From Clostridiales bacterium (GTDB taxonomy: Bacteria > Bacillota > Clostridia > Christensenellales > UBA1242): a stretch of DNA of 64,000 bases. Shown here piece after piece: positions 50,057-58,090 of the stretch. The number at the start of each line of letters is the position of its first letter. Position 1 is the first letter of the stretch. The stretch lies in NCBI GenBank assembly GCA_003522085.1, contig DPGI01000005.1, positions 136,300-200,299 on the forward strand, read 5' to 3'. A program made the position numbers and the translations under genes. The notes under the pieces are model-generated. The model was not told the DNA's origin, ran no database searches, and saw only the letters and a list, made by a program, of their open reading frames with translations.

Positions 50057-50770
50057 TTAATTTTTGTCGTAATAATTATGAGATAGGTCGTCTTTTATAA
50101 GTGATAACGCTTTTGCTTCAATTCTCGAAACATAACTGCGGGAAATGCCAAGTTTTTCAGCCAACTCTTTTTGTGTAAAAACATCTTCGCCATTAAGGCC
50201 ATAACGCTTATTTAATATTTCTCTTTCACGCGGAGAAAGACGTTTGAGTGCCGTCTCGTTGATTTTTTCCATTAAAAAACTTGAAGAAACTGCATCTTCA
50301 ACTTCGTCTTCGTCACTCTCTAAAATATCCATTAAAAGCACGTCGTTGCCGTCTTTGTCACATGCGAATTTGCTGTTTAGAGATAAGCAATCTTTGTGTT
50401 TTTTGTTCATTCTAATCAGCATTAAAATTTCGTTGTCAATACATTTTGACGCATATGTGGCAAGTGCTGCCCCCTTTTCATATTTAAAACTGTCAATCGC
50501 TTTGATAAGCCCTATTGCACCAACAGAAATTAAATCGTCCGCTTCTATCGAAACCGTGCCAGCATATTTTTTCACGATATGCGAAACAAGTCTTAAATTG
50601 TGATTTATCAGTTCGCGGCGAGCCTGCATGTCTCCTTTTTCATGATAAGCCACCAAAAGTTCTCGCTCTTTTTCTTTTGATAATGGTTTTGGAAAACCTT
50701 CTGAGTTGTTAAGAAATGCAGTAAAACACCTTAACTTACTCAAAAATATCGGCAAACTTTCAAACAACAT
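50057..50770 (-). CDS. sigK: Sporulation sigma factor SigK (pro-SigK)
   Basis: SigK directs late mother-cell transcription. From ATG 50770 the product has 237 residues. Region 2 has NHNLRLVSHIVKKY, DDLISVGAIGLIKAIDSF and LATYASKCIDNEILM. Region 4 has LSPREREILNKRYGL and the helix-turn-helix KELAEKLGISRSYVSRIEAKAL. The first about 20 residues (LFESLPIFLSKLRCFTAFL) are hydrophobic and look like the pro-sequence removed by SpoIVFB. The PKPLS motif follows. The gene is continuous, with no skin element. GAGG lies close before the ATG. Upstream frame extension to 50863 reads into the repeat element and is rejected. Confidence 0.92.
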   Translation of the reverse strand: MLFESLPIFLSKLRCFTAFLNNSEGFPKPLSKEKERELLVAYHEKGDMQARRELINHNLRLVSHIVKKYAGTVSIEADDLISVGAIGLIKAIDSFKYEKGAALATYASKCIDNEILMLIRMNKKHKDCLSLNSKFACDKDGNDVLLMDILESDEDEVEDAVSSSFLMEKINETALKRLSPREREILNKRYGLNGEDVFTQKELAEKLGISRSYVSRIEAKALSLIKDDLSHNYYDKN

Positions 50771-50801
50771 GCACCTCGCTTTGAAGTAATGTATATGTCG
50801 T

Positions 50802-50831
50802 ATTTTGTGGAAATTTGCATGTCCAATATCG
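50802..50831 (-). promoter_or_regulatory. Possible SigE-type promoter of sigK
   Basis: CGATATT (50831-50825), 15-nt spacer, CACAAAAT (50809-50802): five of seven and six of eight matches to SigE boxes. sigK is SigE-dependent in Bacillus. The -35 overlaps the first bases of the repeat element. Confidence 0.4.
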
Positions 50832-51052
50832 TGGGGACAACCAAATTTTGAACGCGGACACACCCGCTAAACGCGGCCAACCGCTAAAATTCGGTTTTCC
50901 ACCACGTGCCCCTTTCCCGCAACTTGACGCGCCCCGGGCGCTTTCGGCGTTGCATCAGGGCGCGCTAAACTGTTTTCGCCGAGCAAAGCTCTTCCCCGAA
51001 AAAGTTTATCATCGCTTATCTTTATGGATAAATAAGATAGACAAGATGTCTA
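50828..51052 (+). repeat. GC-rich structured repeat unit, copy 1
   Basis: A 225-bp unit beginning with the direct repeat ATCGTGGGGACAACCAAATT and near-identical to two units at 62.8-63.3 kb. It is much more G+C-rich than the surrounding DNA. Helices visible in it: CCCGC/GCGGC around TAAAC, the palindrome GCGCCCCGGGCGC, and TAAACTGTTTTCG with CGAAAAAGTTTA enclosing GAGC-AAA-GCTC. A further AT hairpin lies near the end. Open frames through it shift or break between copies, so it is not coding. It sits 58 bp upstream of sigK. Confidence 0.9.
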
Positions 51053-51072
51053 ATCGTGGGGACAACCAAATT
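51053..51072 (+). repeat. Direct repeat closing unit copy 1
   Basis: ATCGTGGGGACAACCAAATT, identical to the one at 50828. Here it is followed by AAGG and the hairpin array rather than another unit. Confidence 0.9.
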
Positions 51073-51260
51073 AAGGTCACCTGCGGTGACATGATGGCTG
51101 ACTACGTCGGCATGATAGCACTCAAAGTGTGCATGATGGTCGCTAACGCGACATGATGGCGCACTGCGTGCGCATGATAGTCACTTATGTGACATGATAG
51201 TTGACTACGTCAACATGATGGTGTTCTTCGCACACATGATGGCACGCTGGCGCGTGCATA
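51073..51260 (+). repeat. Array of nine short hairpins joined by ATGATRG
   Basis: Nine inverted repeats of 13-16 nt in tandem, each with a 5-7-bp stem and a 3-4-nt loop, joined by the 7-nt linker ATGATGG or ATGATAG. Examples: GTCAC-CTGCG-GTGAC, GTCGC-TAAC-GCGAC, GCGCAC-TGC-GTGCGC, GTTGAC-TAC-GTCAAC, GCACGC-TGGC-GCGTGC. Stems differ between units but remain paired. It is unlike CRISPR, where repeats are constant and spacers vary. Confidence 0.9.
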
Positions 51261-51331
51261 GCGGTTGGATTTAAAAAGCAGTTTGATTTTAAAAACGTAG
51301 TTGAATTTTAAAAAGCGATTAGATTGTAAAG
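51261..51331 (+). repeat. Four degenerate tandem repeats of about 18 nt
   Basis: Units of the type GCAGTTTGATTTTAAAAA occur four times in a row with drift, directly after the hairpin array and before the ftsY terminator. No open reading frame spans them. Confidence 0.7.
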
Positions 51332-51345
51332 TATGCAACATTAAA

Positions 51346-51377
51346 TAAAAAAGCGGCGGGCAAAGGCTCGTCGCTTA
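51346..51377 (-). terminator. Terminator of plsX-rnc-smc-ftsY
   Basis: AAGCGACGAGC-loop-GCCCGCCGCTT followed by TTTTTATTT on the minus strand, with two A-C mismatches in the stem. It lies about 20 bp past the ftsY stop. Confidence 0.65.
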
Positions 51378-51395
51378 GGTCATTAAATTTATTTT

Positions 51396-52292
51396 CTAAA
51401 ACATTTCGTCTATAAAATTTTTTGCATCGAATTTTTCGATATCATCAATTCCCTCGCCTGTTCCTATAAACACAACTGGTTTTTGAAGTTCTTTTTCAAT
51501 AGCAAAAACTACTCCGCCTTTCGCTGTTCCGTCAAGTTTGGTGAGCACAATTCCGTCGATTGGCACAAACTCGTTGAATGCAGTGATTTGCGAAAGTGCA
51601 TTTTGTCCTGTTGTTGCATCTAACACTATGAGCGACAATTTTTGCGCTTCCGGATACTCGCGGTCGATGACTTTGTTTATTTTTTTAAGTTCTTCCATCA
51701 GATTTGTTTTTGTGTGCAATCTTCCCGCAGTGTCGACAATAAGCACATCCGTGTTTTTCGCTTTTGCAGATGCAATTCCGTCAAACACAACGGCGGCAGC
51801 GTCAGCACCTTCCGCGTGTTTAATTATGCGTGTTTTGCTGCGATCCGCCCAAAGCGAAAGTTGCTCGCTGGCGGCGGCTCTGAAAGTATCGCCGGCAACC
51901 AAAGTTACTGACTTTTTTTCATTTGAAAAGAACTTTGCAAGTTTGCCGATTGTTGTGGTTTTACCCACACCATTTACGCCAATTACTGTGATTACAAGCG
52001 GATAAGTAAATTCGATTTTTGGCGCACTGTCAAGACTTTCGGCAAGTATACTTTTAAGCGCTTTTTTAACTTCATCCGCTGTGCGAATCTTGTTTTTGCG
52101 AGCGTAAACGCGAAGATCGTCGACGATTTCCATTGCTGTGCGAACGCCCATGTCGCAAGAAATCAAAATATCAGTTAAATCATCATAAAAATCATCGTCA
52201 AGTTCGCCATGACTGAGCAAAGAATCAAGTTTGCGCGCAAATGCTTCACGCGTTTTTCTGAGTGCTGCGGCAATTTTTTTAAAAAATCCCAT
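51396..52292 (-). CDS. ftsY: Signal recognition particle receptor FtsY
   Basis: FtsY is the SRP-family GTPase that docks SRP-ribosome complexes to SecYEG. The 298-residue protein has the NG domain only, without the long acidic A domain of E. coli. Motifs: G1 GVNGVGKTTTIGKLA, G3 VDTAGRLHTK, G4 TKLDGTAKGG, and GTGEGIDDIEKFD near the end. Its ATG overlaps the smc stop by one base. Confidence 0.96.
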   Translation of the reverse strand: MGFFKKIAAALRKTREAFARKLDSLLSHGELDDDFYDDLTDILISCDMGVRTAMEIVDDLRVYARKNKIRTADEVKKALKSILAESLDSAPKIEFTYPLVITVIGVNGVGKTTTIGKLAKFFSNEKKSVTLVAGDTFRAAASEQLSLWADRSKTRIIKHAEGADAAAVVFDGIASAKAKNTDVLIVDTAGRLHTKTNLMEELKKINKVIDREYPEAQKLSLIVLDATTGQNALSQITAFNEFVPIDGIVLTKLDGTAKGGVVFAIEKELQKPVVFIGTGEGIDDIEKFDAKNFIDEMF

Positions 52293-55200
52293 TAGTTCAC
52301 CTCGGCTTGTTTAATAGCATCTGAAAGTTTGACAGAAACAACCTTGCTTATACCTTTTTCTTCCATTGTTACGCCAAACAACGATTCTGCATATTCCATT
52401 GTTGGCTTTTTGTGAGTTATAAGTATAAACTGAGTTGAATCAGACAACTTTTTAAGATATTTGTCAACAATTTCAACGTTTGAGTCGTCGAGTGCGGCTT
52501 CTACTTCGTCAAACAAGCAGAATGGAAGTGGTTTAATACGCAAAATTGCGAATATGAGCGCCATTGCTGTGAGCGACTTCTCTCCACCTGAATAAAGCGA
52601 CATGTTTTGAATTTTCTTTCCCGGAGGTTGAACAAAGATTTCTACCCCGCTTTCGAGTGGGTGCTCTTCGTCAACAAGTTCAAGTTTGGCATTTCCGCCG
52701 CCAAAAAGCTCTCTGAAAGTGATTTTGAAGCTTTCGCCTATTTTGTTGAGCTCGGTCAAGAACTTTTCAACCATGATTGACGAAAGATCTTTGATGATTT
52801 TTGTCAAATCTTCTTCCGCCTTTTTAAGGTCGTCAGATTGCGCTGTGAGTGTGTTGTATCTTTCTAAGAGCGCCGAGCAATCTTCAATTGCATTGACGTT
52901 GATTGGGCCAAGTGCGTTGATTGCTTTTTTGATGCGTGCAATTTCTGGCATTGCAACTTTTATGTCAAAGTCTGGACGTTTAAGGTCAAGGCAGTCATTG
53001 TATGAAAGTGAGTATTCTTCGTAAATGCGCTCTTGCATTGTTTCAATGTCGGTGTCGATTTTTGAAAGGTTCATCTCCTCTCTAAACTTTTTATCGTTTA
53101 TGCGGCTGATGTCTTCCATAAGTGACGCTTTCTTTGAATCGAGAATGCGGATTTGTGCTGAAATGTCAGTTTTGTCTTCTTCCGTTTTCTTTTGTTTTTC
53201 GGTTAAAACTTTGAGTTCGGCTTTTGCTTCGCTGGCAGGTGCTGATGCTAATTTTTCTTTGATCATCGCTTCTGCGGCTGCGATAAACTTGTTGTTATCT
53301 TCGATGTGAAGAGCAATAAGACGAAGATTTTCGTTTTGTGTGCCGATTTCGTTTTCTAAGCGCAACAACTCATTTTTAACTGAATCGATGTTGGCTTTTG
53401 CCGATGCAAGTTCAACCTTAACTGTGGTCAGATTTGCACTGAGACTGTCACGTTTTACGCGCAAAGTTTCTGACAATTTGCGGCGTTGATTCATCACTTC
53501 GTTGGCGTCTGTTTCGTTGCCTGAAAGTGCGCTTTTCATGAGCGATGATTTTTCATATTCGGCTGAAACCAACTGCAATTTGTTTGAAACAGTTTGCTTT
53601 TCCATTTCAAGCAATTTGACATCGTCGGAAAGCGTGTTTAACGAGTCTTTTAAACTGTCAAGTTTTGTTTTTGCGGCTGAAAGTTCAAGCGAAAGTGTTG
53701 AAAGTGCTAATGAAGTTGAATCAAATTTGTCGCGTTCAAGTTTAAATTCTTCTTCCAACAAACGTTTTTGCGATTCAGCGTTTTTAAGGAATGAAGAAAG
53801 GTTTTCAACTTCTTTTTTAAGCGTTTCAATTTCGCGTTCGCGGCTCATGATGCCGACTGCTTCGCTTTTCTTGCTTCCACCTGTGATTGAACCTTGTGGA
53901 TTTATTACGTCGCCTTCAAGTGAGACGATTTTGTAGGTGTAGCCAGATTTTTTTGAAATTTCGATTGCGTCAATGAGTTTTTCTACGATTATTGTTCCGC
54001 CAAGCAAGCCAGAAATTACATTGTCGATTTTGCTGTCATATTTGATAAGGTCGCTGGCAATTCCAATGTAACCTTTTGATGATGAGATTGCACGGACGTC
54101 AACGCTGCGACGCTTCATTGACGAGATTGGCAAGAAGGTTGCACGGCCAAAGTTGTTGGCTTTTAAGTAATCTACAAGTTCTTTCGCCCCTGTTTCGTCA
54201 AAAGTTACGATGTTTTGGACTGAATTGCCAAGAGCAACTTCGATTGCAGTTTCAAGATTTTCAGGAACTTTTATAAGAGACGCTACAACGCCGACGATGT
54301 TTTTTGAAAGCGCTGAGCCTTGTGATGAGAGTTTTAAAAGTTTTTTAACCGCATAGTTGTAGCCTTCAAACTCTGCTTGCATTTCGGTGAGAAGTTTGAG
54401 TCTGTTTTCATAGACTTTAAGTTCGGTTGTTTTGTTTTGTTTGTTTGATTCAAAATCTTGAAGTTGACGTGAAAGCGCACTCACCTTTCCGGCGCGAGTT
54501 GCACGTTCATCTTCGAGTGATTTTGCTCTGCCTTCTTTTATGCTGATTTCAGTTTCGAGAGCATTTATAACGCGCTCTAATTCCGTCTTTTTAGCGTGCG
54601 ATTCTTCTGTTTGCTTTGAGATGTTGTCAAGGTTTGTTGAAAGCAGCTCTTTTTCGGTCAAATATTTTGACATATTGCTTTTAACATCAGAAAGTGAACC
54701 AAGGGTTTGAATGAATTCTTCTTGCGATTTTCCTGCTTCAATTTCGGTTATTTCAAGCTCGTGGGCTGCAGCTGCGTAGCTTTGTGAGAGTTCGTCAAAA
54801 CTTTTTTCCAAACTTGCGTATTTTTCTTGCAACTGGGCAAGTTCGGCAAGTTTTTTCTCACGCATTTGCGATGAAAGTTCAAGCATTTTATTTGCATTTG
54901 TTTCGTCAAGATTGAGACGGTCGTTTTCTTTTTGTGTCAAAATTACACGTTCACGCGCAAGACGGCTTTCACCTTCTTGTTTTTCAAGATTTACTGTAAG
55001 TTCAAGGATTTTTGCGTTGAGTTTTGACAGTTCTAAGTCAAAATTTGTAAGACGAGTCATCGCTTCGTCATAGCCGGTTGTGGCTGTTTGAAGTTCGTCA
55101 TTTCGAAGCGCAAGTTCTTCGCCAATCGCATCAAGTTTTTCACGGATTTTGGCTTTGAAATCGTTTGCGTTTTCGTATTGATAAATATAGGCGTTGACTT

Positions 55201-55876
55201 CTAAATCTTTAAGGTCTGCCTTATAGTCAAGATATTTGCGCGCATTTTCTGCTTGGCGCTTTAATGGACCCATTTGACGGTCGATTTCTTGAATGATGTC
55301 GCCCACTCTTTCAAGGTTTGTCCTTGCAGTTTCAAGTTTGCGTTCGGCATCAGTCTTTTCTTTTTTGTATTTTGCAATTCCTGCCGCATCTTCAAACATA
55401 CCACGGCGGCTTTCAGGTTTTGACTCGACAATTTCAGTGATTTTGCCTTGTCCGATAATCGAATACCCGCTTTTGCCAAGACCGCTGTTGTAAAGGACAT
55501 TGTTGATGTCACGAAGCAAGCATGTGTTGTGATTTATAAGATATTCGCTTTCGCCTGAACGATAAAGTTTTCTTGTTATGATAAGTTCGTCATAATCAAA
55601 ATCAAAATAGCGAGTTGAATTGTCAAAATAAAGCGATACTTCGCAATATGAAAGGCTTTTACGCTTTTCTGTTCCATTAAAAATCACGTCTTGCATGCTG
55701 TCAGCACGAAGATCTTTTACTTTTTGCTCACCTAAAACCCAACGAATGGCGTCGGCAACATTACTTTTTCCGCAGCCGTTTGGGCCTACGATTGCAGTGA
55801 AACCATCATTGAATTCAATCACTGTTTTGTCGGCGAATGATTTAAACCCCGCCATTTCAATTTTCTTTAAAATCAT
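52292..55876 (-). CDS. smc: Chromosome segregation ATPase SMC
   Basis: SMC organises and segregates the chromosome with ScpAB. The 1,194 residues form the standard layout: N-terminal ATPase half (Walker A GPNGCGKSNVADAI near residue 32), coiled coil (about 165-500), hinge (about 515-670, with IVGVVASLIKVPENLETAIEVALG), and a second coiled coil. The C-terminal half has the signature LYSGGEKSLTAMAL and Walker B PFCLFDEVEAALDD. It follows rnc by 17 bp. Confidence 0.97.
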   Translation of the reverse strand: MILKKIEMAGFKSFADKTVIEFNDGFTAIVGPNGCGKSNVADAIRWVLGEQKVKDLRADSMQDVIFNGTEKRKSLSYCEVSLYFDNSTRYFDFDYDELIITRKLYRSGESEYLINHNTCLLRDINNVLYNSGLGKSGYSIIGQGKITEIVESKPESRRGMFEDAAGIAKYKKEKTDAERKLETARTNLERVGDIIQEIDRQMGPLKRQAENARKYLDYKADLKDLEVNAYIYQYENANDFKAKIREKLDAIGEELALRNDELQTATTGYDEAMTRLTNFDLELSKLNAKILELTVNLEKQEGESRLARERVILTQKENDRLNLDETNANKMLELSSQMREKKLAELAQLQEKYASLEKSFDELSQSYAAAAHELEITEIEAGKSQEEFIQTLGSLSDVKSNMSKYLTEKELLSTNLDNISKQTEESHAKKTELERVINALETEISIKEGRAKSLEDERATRAGKVSALSRQLQDFESNKQNKTTELKVYENRLKLLTEMQAEFEGYNYAVKKLLKLSSQGSALSKNIVGVVASLIKVPENLETAIEVALGNSVQNIVTFDETGAKELVDYLKANNFGRATFLPISSMKRRSVDVRAISSSKGYIGIASDLIKYDSKIDNVISGLLGGTIIVEKLIDAIEISKKSGYTYKIVSLEGDVINPQGSITGGSKKSEAVGIMSREREIETLKKEVENLSSFLKNAESQKRLLEEEFKLERDKFDSTSLALSTLSLELSAAKTKLDSLKDSLNTLSDDVKLLEMEKQTVSNKLQLVSAEYEKSSLMKSALSGNETDANEVMNQRRKLSETLRVKRDSLSANLTTVKVELASAKANIDSVKNELLRLENEIGTQNENLRLIALHIEDNNKFIAAAEAMIKEKLASAPASEAKAELKVLTEKQKKTEEDKTDISAQIRILDSKKASLMEDISRINDKKFREEMNLSKIDTDIETMQERIYEEYSLSYNDCLDLKRPDFDIKVAMPEIARIKKAINALGPINVNAIEDCSALLERYNTLTAQSDDLKKAEEDLTKIIKDLSSIMVEKFLTELNKIGESFKITFRELFGGGNAKLELVDEEHPLESGVEIFVQPPGKKIQNMSLYSGGEKSLTAMALIFAILRIKPLPFCLFDEVEAALDDSNVEIVDKYLKKLSDSTQFILITHKKPTMEYAESLFGVTMEEKGISKVVSVKLSDAIKQAEVN

Positions 55877-55893
55877 GTGTGTCTTCCCTTTTG

Positions 55894-56520
55894 TTATTCC
55901 TTAAAAAGCACTTTGATTGCCTTTTGTGCGCACGCTTGTTCGGCGCTTTGTTTATCTAAGCCTTCGGCCGATGCAATCAAGTCTTCGTCCATGTAAAATG
56001 ATGCCGAAAAACCGCTTTCAGTTTTTGTTGTCAAATACTTCATTGCACATTTGAAGCCTGCTTGAACAAGCTCTTGCAAACGCGATTTATAGTTTGTGTC
56101 TTGCACCGACGCATAGCCGTCAAGATGGAAATTTCTCTCGATAAAGGCCTTCGCATTTTCAAGACCGCTGTCGAGATAAATTGCCGCGATTATCGCTTCT
56201 ATCATGTCTGCCTTGACCGCTTTTGGAATCGTTTTGCCCATACTTTTGCCTGTGATTGCAAACTTTTCAAGGCCAAGTGATTCAAAAACTTCGTCAAGAT
56301 AGTTTTCTGAAACAAAGTGGCTGCGCAAAACTGTGAGTTGACCTTCGTTTAGCGTGGTGTTTTTAAAAAGCCAATCCCCTACTAAAAAATCCAATATGCT
56401 GTCGCCTAAATATTCAAGTCGTTCGTAATTTTCGGCAGACTTTGAAGAGTGCGTCAGGGCGCGTTTAAGCAAATTGGCATTTTTGAATTTGTGATTTAAT
56501 ATTTGCTCAATTTCCTGCAT
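55894..56520 (-). CDS. rnc: Ribonuclease III
   Basis: RNase III cuts double-stranded RNA in rRNA processing and decay. From ATG 56520 (MQEIEQILNHKF; GGGGTGG upstream) the protein has 208 residues. Catalytic motif ERLEYLGDSILDF, second acid cluster KADMIEAIIAAIYLD, and a C-terminal dsRNA-binding domain (YKSRLQELVQAGFK to AEQACAQKAI). It overlaps the end of plsX by 14 bp. acpP, usually between plsX and rnc, is absent. Confidence 0.95.
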   Translation of the reverse strand: MQEIEQILNHKFKNANLLKRALTHSSKSAENYERLEYLGDSILDFLVGDWLFKNTTLNEGQLTVLRSHFVSENYLDEVFESLGLEKFAITGKSMGKTIPKAVKADMIEAIIAAIYLDSGLENAKAFIERNFHLDGYASVQDTNYKSRLQELVQAGFKCAMKYLTTKTESGFSASFYMDEDLIASAEGLDKQSAEQACAQKAIKVLFKE

Positions 56521-57529
56521 TTTCCACCCCGTTTGTTTTTGCAAGCAAAGTTTCAATTTTTTCGATCAGTTTGTTTTCATGCAACAAAATTGCTTGGTCG
56601 ATTGATGATGAAATGTTTATGCGTGATGATGAACCGTGATTTTTCATAACAAGTTTTTTGCAACCCAAGAATGGAGAGCCGCCATGCTTGCCAAGAACGT
56701 CCATTCTGTTTTTGAGTTCTTTGAATGTCTTTCTCATGAAAAGTGCGCCAATTTTGCTTGAAAGATGCGATTTTATCGAGTGTTTAAGCAGTGATAAAAC
56801 TGCTGCAACTGCGCCTTCTGAGCCTTTTAAAAGCACGTTGCCGGCAAAGCCTTCGGAAACCATAACATCTACGTTGCCCGACATGTATTCACGTGCTTCG
56901 ACATTGCCGATAAAATTGACTGAGCTTGCTTTTATAAGCGGAAACGCTTCTTTTGTAAGTTCGTTGCCCTTGTGGTCTTCTGTTCCATTTGAAAGAAGCC
57001 CTACTCTTGGAGCATCAACTCCGTATAAAATTGAATAATACGCACTGCCCATAAGTGCGAAATGTTGAAGATTGATTGGCTTGCAATCAACGTTTGCTCC
57101 GCAGTCTATAAGTAAAACGTCTTTGTTTGAAAGCTTTGTAGGCAGAATTGGAGCAAGTGCAGGACGGCTGATGCCTTTGATTCTTCCGATTTTCATGATT
57201 GCGCCTGTCAAAATGGCTCCTGTTGAGCCAGCAGAAACGAGGGCGATTACGTCGTCGTTTTCTTTTAAAACATCAAACGCTTTAACAAGCGAAGAGTTTG
57301 TTTTGCTGCGAATTGCAAGTGTTGGCGTGTCATCGTTTGTAATTACATCTGGGGCATGAAGGATTTGAACTCTGCCTTCTCCTCTGCCATTTAAAAGTTT
57401 AGTGATAATTTTTTCATCACCACAAAGAATAAGTTGCAAGTCAGGGTGTTTTTCAAGGGCAAGCACTGCGCCTTCAACTATTTCTTTTGGAGCATTATCC
57501 CCACCAAAAGCATCAACTACAATTTTCAT
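56507..57529 (-). CDS. plsX: Phosphate acyltransferase PlsX
   Basis: PlsX makes acyl-phosphate from acyl-ACP for phosphatidic acid synthesis. The 340-residue protein has the N-terminal IVVDAFGGDNAPKEIVEGAV, SAGSTGAILTGA, ALAPILPTK and the C-terminal KHGGSPFLGCKKLVMKNHGSS. It is followed by rnc-smc-ftsY. fapR, fabD, fabG and acpP, which accompany it in Bacillus, are not present. An inverted-repeat region lies upstream. AGGAGAG precedes the ATG. Confidence 0.96.
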   Translation of the reverse strand: MKIVVDAFGGDNAPKEIVEGAVLALEKHPDLQLILCGDEKIITKLLNGRGEGRVQILHAPDVITNDDTPTLAIRSKTNSSLVKAFDVLKENDDVIALVSAGSTGAILTGAIMKIGRIKGISRPALAPILPTKLSNKDVLLIDCGANVDCKPINLQHFALMGSAYYSILYGVDAPRVGLLSNGTEDHKGNELTKEAFPLIKASSVNFIGNVEAREYMSGNVDVMVSEGFAGNVLLKGSEGAVAAVLSLLKHSIKSHLSSKIGALFMRKTFKELKNRMDVLGKHGGSPFLGCKKLVMKNHGSSSRINISSSIDQAILLHENKLIEKIETLLAKTNGVENAGN

Positions 57530-57544
57530 ATTTTCTCTCCTAGA

Positions 57545-57563
57545 TTAAGCGTTTTAGGCTTAA
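57545..57563. promoter_or_regulatory. Inverted repeat TTAAGC-N7-GCTTAA upstream of plsX
   Basis: A symmetrical TTAAGC / GCTTAA pair with a 7-nt gap, 16 bp upstream of the plsX ATG. It could be an operator or an mRNA hairpin; no known regulator consensus is matched. Confidence 0.4.
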
Positions 57564-57647
57564 CAAAAACTTAGTTAAAATTTTGCTTAAAACACGATTT
57601 TAAAACCTAATTTAGTGCTTGAATTAAAGAATGATTTAATGTGCAAT

Positions 57648-57672
57648 TTAGATAAACACAAGTGTTATCTAA
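57648..57672. promoter_or_regulatory. Inverted repeat TTAGATAA-N9-TTATCTAA upstream of plsX
   Basis: Perfect 8-bp arms, extended by near-symmetrical ACAC/GTG in the centre. It lies 119 bp upstream of plsX in an A+T-rich region and looks like a dimeric-repressor operator. It does not match the Bacillus FapR consensus. Confidence 0.5.
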
Positions 57673-57721
57673 TCACACGGGTAATATTAAATAATTACGA
57701 CTTTTATTTTATCAAATTAAA

Positions 57722-57748
57722 TAAAAAAAGGCAACTTAATTGCTGCCT
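57722..57748 (-). terminator. Terminator of rpmF
   Basis: AGGCAGC-AATTAA-GTTGCCT (one wobble) then TTTTTTTATTT on the minus strand, about 60 bp after the rpmF stop. Confidence 0.85.
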
Positions 57749-57810
57749 ATTTTTTAAGTATAAATTTTAGTATGTATTATGCCATACATAATACTACATA
57801 TTGTGGATTT

Positions 57811-58005
57811 TTACTTTGTTTTCTTTTTATCCACTACGATTACAGTTTCGTTTTTGTATGTTCCGCACTTCTTGCAAGCAGTGTGTGGTGCTTTAAGTTC
57901 GTGGCATTGTGGGCATTCAACTAATGTTGGAGCAGTTGCCTTAAAGTTTGCGGAATTTCTTGAGTTTCTTCTTGCTTTTGAAACTTTCCCCTTTGGAACA
58001 GCCAT
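57811..58005 (-). CDS. rpmF: 50S ribosomal protein bL32
   Basis: A 64-residue large-subunit protein. The N-terminus MAVPKGKVSKARRNSRNS and the zinc ribbon CPQCHELKAPHTACKKC identify bL32 in its zinc-binding form. It is monocistronic with a consensus promoter, AAGGAGGATATC ribosome site and terminator. plsX lies downstream, as in many bacteria. Confidence 0.97.
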   Translation of the reverse strand: MAVPKGKVSKARRNSRNSANFKATAPTLVECPQCHELKAPHTACKKCGTYKNETVIVVDKKKTK

Positions 58006-58038
58006 GATATCCTCCTTACGATTTTACAATTCTTTTCA

Positions 58039-58067
58039 ATTATATTGATTTTATAGTTTGTTGTCAA
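58039..58067 (-). promoter_or_regulatory. Promoter of rpmF
   Basis: TTGACA (58067-58062), 17-nt spacer, TATAAT (58044-58039): a full consensus promoter. Confidence 0.9.
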
Positions 58068-58090
58068 GTGATTTGTTTGTTTTTATGATT

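Noticed and set aside
50771..50863. Longer SigK with 31 extra N-terminal residues
   Set aside because: The extension is translated from the repeat element and the promoter region. The ATG at 50770 gives the usual hydrophobic pro-sequence.
51073..51260. CRISPR array
   Set aside because: The constant part is only 7 nt and the variable parts are self-complementary hairpins of 13-16 nt. No cas genes are near.
57770..57795. GTATTATG-N5-CATAATAC inverted repeat as a second rpmF terminator
   Set aside because: No T run follows on either strand. The hairpin at 57722-57748 is the convincing terminator.
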